DNA of 16,540 nucleotides from CAZAPV01 sp964487195 (GTDB lineage Bacteria; Patescibacteriota; Patescibacteriia; SG8-24). How positions within the stretch are numbered: position 1 is the first letter of the stretch; every line of letters starts with the position of its first letter. Shown here one piece after another: positions 12,940-16,540 of this stretch. The notes below the pieces were generated by a model, which worked only from the letters and a program-made list of their open reading frames with translations, made no database searches and was not told where the DNA came from. The position numbers and the translations under genes were made by a program. The stretch lies in NCBI GenBank assembly GCA_964487195.1, contig CAZAPV010000022.1, forward strand, positions 1 to 16,540, written 5' to 3'.

Positions 12940-13836
12940 ATGTGGTTCTACGCGATCGCCGGCGTCGTCATTCTCGCGTGCGCGACCCTGCTCGCCGGGA
13001 TCGCCGCGCGCAAATTCCCGCAGCTCTCGCTCATCGACACCGACGCGATCCCGAAAGAACGGGACGCGCAGAAAAAGAAAGAGATCATCAAGGACCGCGT
13101 CGACCGGATGGCGGTCGCGTGGGGCAAACGGATCCTCGCCGCGCTCGCGCCGATCGCCGGACGGATCCGCGAGGCGTTCCGCGCCAAGTACCGGACGATC
13201 CTCGATCTGGAGCGGCAGTATTTCCATCCGAAGCCGCTCTCCGCGGCCGAGCGGCGGGAGAAGATCGCGGCGCTGCTCGCCGCGGGCGCCGCGTCGGCGA
13301 AGTCGGGGGCGGTCGCGGACGCCGAGCGATCGTTCATCGACGTGATCACGCTGGACCGGAGGAACCGCGACGCGTACCATGCGCTCGGCGAGCTGTACCT
13401 CGACGCGAAGCGGTACGACCAGGCGAAAGAGACGATCACGTACCTTGTGAAAATGAGCCGCAAAGCGCGCGGCTGTATCCACGAAAACGGAAAATTCCGC
13501 GGGGAATGCCAGGCCGCGCCGGCGGTTCATGCCGAGTTTGCCGAACATTATCTCGACCTCGGCCTCGCCTGCCAGGCGCTCGATGAATTGTCCGAAGCGC
13601 GCCTCGCCTATGAACACGCGGTCGGATTCGCCCCGGCAAACCCCCGGTATCTTGATTTGCTGCTCGAGACGTGTATACTGGAAGGCGACAAAGAAAAGGC
13701 GCAGCACGTTTTTTGGCGGCTTCGCGAGGCGAACCCCGAGAATCAGAAGCTCGGCGCGATCAGCGAACGGATCGCCGCGATCCCCGACAACGTTCCTTCG
13801 ACGAAACGCGCTCGACGCGCATCCACGCCGACGTAG
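12940..13836 (+). CDS. Membrane-anchored TPR protein
   Basis: 298 aa. One N-terminal membrane helix (WFYAIAGVVILACATLLAG, 2-20) is followed by a basic helical linker. TPR-like helix pairs come next, seen best at AVADAERSFIDVITLDRRN, AYHALGELYLDAKRYDQAKE, HYLDLGLACQALDELSEARL and YLDLLLETCILEGDKEKAQ. The domain is probably a cytoplasmic or surface scaffold; the partner is unknown. A Cys pair sits in an insert (RGCIHENGKFRGEC). The start lies one base after the tpiA stop. The last three codons and the TAG stop lie inside tRNA-Thr (13827-13902), so tRNA processing on a joint transcript would cut off the stop codon. The tail STKRARRASTPT may be acquired sequence. Confidence 0.8.
   Translation: MWFYAIAGVVILACATLLAGIAARKFPQLSLIDTDAIPKERDAQKKKEIIKDRVDRMAVAWGKRILAALAPIAGRIREAFRAKYRTILDLERQYFHPKPLSAAERREKIAALLAAGAASAKSGAVADAERSFIDVITLDRRNRDAYHALGELYLDAKRYDQAKETITYLVKMSRKARGCIHENGKFRGECQAAPAVHAEFAEHYLDLGLACQALDELSEARLAYEHAVGFAPANPRYLDLLLETCILEGDKEKAQHVFWRLREANPENQKLGAISERIAAIPDNVPSTKRARRASTPT
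13652..13679 (+). promoter_or_regulatory. Candidate internal promoter for the tRNA-rpmG part
   Basis: TTGATT (13652-13657), 16 nt, TATACT (13674-13679) inside the TPR gene. It could serve the tRNA cluster on its own, about 150 bases upstream. It lies in coding sequence and may be chance. Confidence 0.3.
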
Positions 13837-13902
13837 CTCAGCTGGTAGAGCATCTCCATGGTAAGGAGAAGGTCACCGGTTCAATCCCGGTCGTCGGCTC
13901 CA
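13827..13902 (+). tRNA. tRNA-Thr(GGU)
   Basis: Complete cloverleaf. Acceptor GCCGACG (13827-13833) pairs with CGTCGGC (13892-13898), D stem GCTC/GAGC, anticodon stem TCTCC/GGAGA around loop ATGGTAA (anticodon GGU at 13860-13862), T stem ACCGG/CCGGT, discriminator T, encoded CCA. Its first ten bases overlap the end of the TPR gene. Confidence 0.96.
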
Positions 13903-13909
13903 CAAAAAG

Positions 13910-13995
13910 GGGCAGGTACCGAAGCGGTCAAACGGGGCAGACTGTAAATCTGCTGGCTTACGCCTTCCTAGGTTCGAATCCTAGCCTGCCCACCA
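13910..13995 (+). tRNA. tRNA-Tyr(GUA)
   Basis: Acceptor GGGCAGG (13910-13916) pairs with CCTGCCC (13985-13991). The anticodon stem GCAGA/TCTGC holds loop CTGTAAA (GUA). It has a long variable arm of type II, T arm CTAGG-TTCGAAT-CCTAG, discriminator A and encoded CCA. Confidence 0.96.
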
Positions 13996-13996
13996 C

Positions 13997-14072
13997 GCCG
14001 ACGTAGCTCAGCTGGTAGAGCAGCGCTTTTGTAAAGCGTTGGTCGAGGGTTCGATTCCCCCCGTCGGCTCCA
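13997..14072 (+). tRNA. tRNA-Thr(UGU)
   Basis: Same acceptor and D arm as the first tRNA-Thr. Anticodon stem GCGCT/AGCGT with loop TTTGTAA gives UGU. The T stem GAGGG/CCCCC has one A-C mismatch at its second pair. CCA is encoded at 14070-14072. It starts one base after the tRNA-Tyr end. Confidence 0.95.
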
Positions 14073-14073
14073 C

Positions 14074-14102
14074 TAGACAAATATTCGTAAATGCGGTAGC
14101 GT
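14074..14102 (+). promoter_or_regulatory. Weak candidate rpmG promoter
   Basis: TAGACA (14074-14079), 17 nt, TAGCGT (14097-14102). A start near 14109 would give a leader of about 15 nt without SD. Both boxes are weak; rpmG may be read from upstream. Confidence 0.3.
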
Positions 14103-14123
14103 CTCACCATTCACCAGAACCCT

Positions 14124-14279
14124 ATGTCCCAAGACAATCTCATCAAGATGGAGTGCAGCGCGTGCCATCGGATCAACTATTACTCGCACAAGAACAAGAA
14201 GACGCTCAAGTCGCGTCTGGAGCTCAAGAAGTTCTGCGAGTGGTGCAAGAAGCACACGCCGCACAAGGAGACGAAATAA
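14124..14279 (+). CDS. rpmG: 50S ribosomal protein L33
   Basis: A short gene of 51 codons. The product MSQDNLIKMECSACHRIN... has two CxxC pairs (CSAC at 11-14 and CEWC at 38-41), the zinc-ribbon form of bacterial L33. The basic middle KNKKTLKSRLELKKF fits its rRNA-binding role in the large subunit. It follows tRNA-Thr/Tyr/Thr by about 50 bases, a neighbourhood resembling the tRNA/ribosomal-protein region near tuf and secE in other bacteria. No SD is visible. A strong terminator follows directly. Confidence 0.95.
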   Translation: MSQDNLIKMECSACHRINYYSHKNKKTLKSRLELKKFCEWCKKHTPHKETK

Positions 14280-14316
14280 GAAAATTCCCTGCCGAATGGC
14301 GGGGATTTTCTTTTAC
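14280..14316. terminator. Bidirectional terminator between rpmG and the FAD oxidase gene
   Basis: 14280-14293 pairs with 14298-14310: 13 bp including a T-G wobble, one bulged T, loop GAAT, with TTTT after it on the plus strand. On the minus strand it is also followed by T-rich sequence. It overlaps the stop codon of the minus-strand oxidase gene. Confidence 0.9.
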
Positions 14317-15938
14317 TGTTTCCGGAGGTGGGCGAGCGACCAACCGAGGTCGGCGTCCGTTTTTTTGTGCGGATTGAAGATGTCGTTCGGGTCGAAGATC
14401 CGTTTCACTTCCTTGAACAGCGCGAAGACGTCGGCGCCGAACATCTGTGCGAGGTATGGGCCGCGCACCAGGCCGTCGTTGTGTTCGCCGGTCATCGAGC
14501 CGCCGTACGCGAACACGAGATCGTACACTTTTTTGGAAAGCTCGGGGATGATCCGGGCGGTCGCGGGGTCGCCGAGATCCATGAGCGGGATGATGTGGAA
14601 ATTGCCGTCGCCCATATGGCCGACCAAGCTGAACATCAGCCCGTACGGTTTGAGGATCGCGTACAGTTTCGGCAGGAACTCGTCGAGCACCTCCGGCCGC
14701 ACGCAGAAGTCGTCGATGAACGGCGCCGCGGCCTTCTTTTTGAAATGACGGCGCAGCAGATTGAAGCTCTCGCGACGCACCACCCAGTATTTCTTCGCTT
14801 CGGTTTCGGTTTTCGTAATGCGGAATTGTACGCCGAGTTTTGCGATGTCCGAGGCCGCCGACGCGATTTTGCGGTCCACTTCCGCTTCGGTCGCGCCGGT
14901 GAACTCCGCGAGCAGCACCAGTTTCGGCAGGCCGCCGGTGAGCACCATTCGGATTTCAGGGAGGAACTGCCACGCGAGCGCGAGGGCGTTCCGGTTGCCC
15001 ATGTATTTCATGATGTCGCGGAAATACCGGAGCGCGAATTTCAGCGTGTAGTCGTCGTAGGACTCGAAGCTCTCCGGATCGTGCGCGCGCACCGCGGCGA
15101 CGAGCGCGGGGAGATGCGCGAGCTCGCGCATGAAGATGACGAGCAGCTTCGAATGCGCGGCGGGCCGCACCAGGCGGTAGCGGATTTCGGTGATGATGCC
15201 GAGCGTCCCCTGCGAACCGACGAACAGCTTGGCGAGGTTGAACGTTTTTCCGTCCCAGACGTTCCAGAGCGCGTAGCCGGCGGAATTTTTTGACACCGTC
15301 GGTTTCGCCTCGGTGATCGCGGCGAAATTTTTCGTGATCAGATCGTCCATGCGGCGGTAGATGTCGCCCTCGAAATTCCGTTGCGCCATTTTTTCGTCGA
15401 GCTGCGCGCGATCGAGCGCGCCGAGCATGTACTCGTTGCCGTCGGCGAGCACGACGCGCAGGGTTTCGACGAAATTTTCCGTCTTGCCGTACCGCAGCGA
15501 TTTTTCTCCGCCGGAACTGTTCGCCGCCATCCCGCCGACCGTGCAGATTTCGCGCGACGCCGGATAGCTCGGAAGCAGCCAGCCCTTGGCGAGCGTCACT
15601 TTCTCGAAGTCGCGGTAATAGACGCCGGGCTCGGTGACCGCATAGCCGTCGCCGACCTCGCGGATGCGCGTGAAGTACCGGGTGAAATCCATGATGATCG
15701 ATTCGCCGAGCGTCCCGCCGGTCATGTCCGTGCCGGCCGAGCGCGGCGTGATCGCGACCCCCGGATGCGCGGCGGCGTACCGGACGACCGCCTTCACGTC
15801 GGCCGCGTCTTTCGGGAAGACGACGAGCGACGGCCGCACTTCGAAAATGCTCGCGTCGCGGCTTCGCGATGCGAGCGCGGCGTCGTCGTCGGCGACGTCG
15901 CCCTTGATCAGCGCGCGGATGTCATCCTTGAGCGGCAT
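14313..15938 (-). CDS. FAD-linked oxidase/dehydrogenase, GlcD/D-lactate dehydrogenase family
   Basis: 541 aa of the PCMH-type flavoprotein family that oxidises 2-hydroxy acids such as D-lactate or glycolate. The FAD-binding half has RSAGTDMTGG (66-75), a glycine-rich TVGGMAANSSGGEKSLRYG (133-151) and KLFVGSQGTLGIITEIRYRL. The C-terminal substrate half has GHMGDGNFH (440-448) and GEHNDG (484-489), whose histidines are typical near the flavin in this family. The C-terminal CxxCxxC Fe-S module of long fusion forms is absent, so electrons must pass to another carrier. ATG 15938 is chosen, four bases after the coiled-coil gene stop; a TTG at 15971 lies inside that gene. The two are probably coupled. 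The exact substrate is open. Confidence 0.9.
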   Translation of the reverse strand: MPLKDDIRALIKGDVADDDAALASRSRDASIFEVRPSLVVFPKDAADVKAVVRYAAAHPGVAITPRSAGTDMTGGTLGESIIMDFTRYFTRIREVGDGYAVTEPGVYYRDFEKVTLAKGWLLPSYPASREICTVGGMAANSSGGEKSLRYGKTENFVETLRVVLADGNEYMLGALDRAQLDEKMAQRNFEGDIYRRMDDLITKNFAAITEAKPTVSKNSAGYALWNVWDGKTFNLAKLFVGSQGTLGIITEIRYRLVRPAAHSKLLVIFMRELAHLPALVAAVRAHDPESFESYDDYTLKFALRYFRDIMKYMGNRNALALAWQFLPEIRMVLTGGLPKLVLLAEFTGATEAEVDRKIASAASDIAKLGVQFRITKTETEAKKYWVVRRESFNLLRRHFKKKAAAPFIDDFCVRPEVLDEFLPKLYAILKPYGLMFSLVGHMGDGNFHIIPLMDLGDPATARIIPELSKKVYDLVFAYGGSMTGEHNDGLVRGPYLAQMFGADVFALFKEVKRIFDPNDIFNPHKKTDADLGWSLAHLRKQ

Positions 15939-15942
15939 GCAG

Positions 15943-16410
15943 TCACGCAAGTCGTTGTTCGATGCGATCAACCCGGGATCGTACCACGATCAATTCCTGG
16001 TCAAACGTCTGTTGCTGATGCGCTAAGCCGTCAATGTGCGTCATCAGTCGGCTTTCGGTGTCGGCGAGTTCTTTTTTCGTCGCGACCTCCTCGTGCAAAT
16101 ACTGATCCATGCTGACCAGCTTTCCGATCACCTGATCCATCTTGGCTTCCATCCCGTTCATTCTTGTATCCGCACCGTTCATCCTTGTTCCCATCTTATC
16201 CATCTTACCGTCCATGCCACTCATTCTGGTATCCATGCCGCCCATTTTGACTTCCATCCCATTCATCCTGCCCTCCATTCTGTTCATCTTGACATCCATC
16301 TTTTTGATCGTACGATCCATCTTTTTGATCGTACGCTCCACCCTGCCCAATTTTTGGACGGAGCGATCCATCTTATTCAATTTTTTTAGGATGACATCCT
16401 CGCGGCGCAT
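15943..16410 (-). CDS. Methionine-core coiled-coil protein, 155 aa
   Basis: No enzyme motif is visible. The protein is almost all coiled coil. From M31 to M101, residues with strict 3-4 spacing (31/38/42/45/49/52/56/59/63/66/70/73/77/84/87/91/101) are methionine; only A80, V94 and L98 break the series. Seven-residue units such as GMEVKMG, GMDTRMS and GMDGKMD repeat. N-terminal ERTIKKM/DRTIKKM also repeats. The C-terminal 100-155 is a more ordinary charged helix (VATKKELADTESRLMTHIDGL). No signal peptide. ATG 16410 is chosen because it follows a promoter by a few bases; upstream in-frame codons to 16518 lie in the promoter region. It is first in an operon with the FAD oxidase, four bases apart. 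Confidence 0.75.
   Translation of the reverse strand: MRREDVILKKLNKMDRSVQKLGRVERTIKKMDRTIKKMDVKMNRMEGRMNGMEVKMGGMDTRMSGMDGKMDKMGTRMNGADTRMNGMEAKMDQVIGKLVSMDQYLHEEVATKKELADTESRLMTHIDGLAHQQQTFDQELIVVRSRVDRIEQRLA
16142..16340 (-). repeat. 21-bp coding repeats of the coiled coil
   Basis: Degenerate 21-bp units with CAT spaced 9 and 12 bases apart on the plus strand (ATG on the coding strand) encode the methionine heptads. A near-perfect pair, with TTTTTGATCGTACG in both copies, lies at about 16300-16340. The repeats are in frame, so expansion or loss would keep the heptad. Confidence 0.7.
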
Positions 16411-16419
16411 AGTGAAAAA

Positions 16420-16448
16420 AGTATACAAGTGAATTAAACCGGCCGCAA
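16420..16448 (-). promoter_or_regulatory. Promoter of the coiled-coil/oxidase operon, near-leaderless
   Basis: Minus strand: TTGCGG (complement of 16443-16448), 17 nt, TATACT (complement of 16420-16425). The predicted start near 16413 is about three bases before ATG 16410. Confidence 0.65.
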
Positions 16449-16480
16449 GGAAACCACGATGATTTTTTGATGTCAAATGA

Positions 16481-16509
16481 TGGACACGATGATCGAAATG
16501 GGCTAGAGT
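16481..16509 (+). promoter_or_regulatory. Promoter of the terminal tRNA gene
   Basis: TGGACA (16481-16486), 17 nt, TAGAGT (16504-16509). A start near 16516 is about six bases before the tRNA 5' end. It diverges from the coiled-coil gene promoter. Confidence 0.6.
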
Positions 16510-16521
16510 AGGGTGCATTAC

Positions 16522-16540
16522 GGGGGCGTCGTATAATGGT
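16522..16540 (+). tRNA. Probable tRNA-Gly, 5' part
   Basis: GGGGGCG, TC, GTAT, AATGGT matches the first 19 bases of a tRNA (acceptor strand, U8, D stem, D loop) and resembles tRNA-Gly(UCC) of other bacteria. It is cut by the window end before the anticodon, so the amino acid is inferred; Gln or Glu is possible. Confidence 0.6.

Larger units (their letters stand above)
13823..14022 (+). repeat. 30-bp direct repeat at both tRNA-Thr 5' ends
   Basis: 13823-13852 and 13993-14022 are identical for 30 bases. They cover the first 26 bases of each tRNA-Thr plus the preceding CCAC. At the second copy that CCA is the 3' end of tRNA-Tyr; at the first copy it is inside the TPR gene. Confidence 0.85.

Noticed and set aside
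1634..14279. UGA recoded as glycine (as in some Patescibacteria)
   Set aside because: UGA ends the metallophosphoesterase, murD and M16 genes at their family-typical lengths, with no in-frame UGA needed in conserved proteins.
15939..15971. TTG start of the FAD oxidase at 15971
   Set aside because: It lies inside the coiled-coil gene without SD and adds residues not fitting the family. ATG 15938 directly follows the upstream stop.
16142..16340. CRISPR-like or satellite repeat
   Set aside because: The units are 21 bp, contiguous, degenerate and in frame; they encode heptads of a coiled coil. There are no spacers.

Overview
This window looks like chromosomal backbone DNA from a GC-rich, compact bacterial genome. 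A run of exactly 100 N at 5856-5955 points to a draft or metagenome scaffold. The gene set is MurD, DNA polymerase III delta', RRF, the alpha2-type glycyl-tRNA synthetase, TpiA, L33 and tRNAs with encoded CCA. Tight spacing, many lineage-specific small proteins and few Shine-Dalgarno (SD) sites would fit a GC-rich member of the Candidate Phyla Radiation (Patescibacteria), but that assignment is inference. TGA works as stop for several genes, so a UGA-Gly code is not in use. No transposase, phage gene or CRISPR array is visible.

Layout. 1-81: 3' end of tRNA-Lys(UUU) and its terminator. 90-1674: a membrane-anchored metallophosphoesterase behind a -35 box and a palindrome, with its own terminator. 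1679-3184: murD with its own promoter. 3207-4490 (minus): two coupled secreted proteins. 4500-4660: AT-rich spacer with a perfect DnaA box and palindromes. 4661-5843 (minus): two unrelated small orphan genes with matching promoters, SD leaders and terminator hairpins, then the gap. 5988-8660: holB, an Asp-box propeller lipoprotein and frr as one unit. 8684-9296: a self-contained unit of strong promoter, about 230 nt of highly structured leader RNA, SD, 90-aa orphan protein and terminator. 9318-9413: a second compact folded element. 9446-14316: probable superoperon glyS, M16 peptidase, tpiA, TPR protein, tRNA-Thr/Tyr/Thr, rpmG. 14313-16448 (minus): a methionine-core coiled-coil gene coupled to a GlcD-like FAD oxidase. 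16481-16540: promoter and 5' part of a probable tRNA-Gly.

Two patterns run through the window. First, housekeeping genes (murD, holB, the propeller gene, glyS, the coiled-coil gene) have a -10 box so close to the ATG that their mRNAs should be leaderless or nearly so. The orphan genes instead combine a near-consensus TTGACA / TGnTATAGT promoter with an SD leader. Second, RNA structure is unusually dense around 8.7-9.4 kb. The multi-branched leader RNA at 8734-8930 is the best candidate here for something undescribed.
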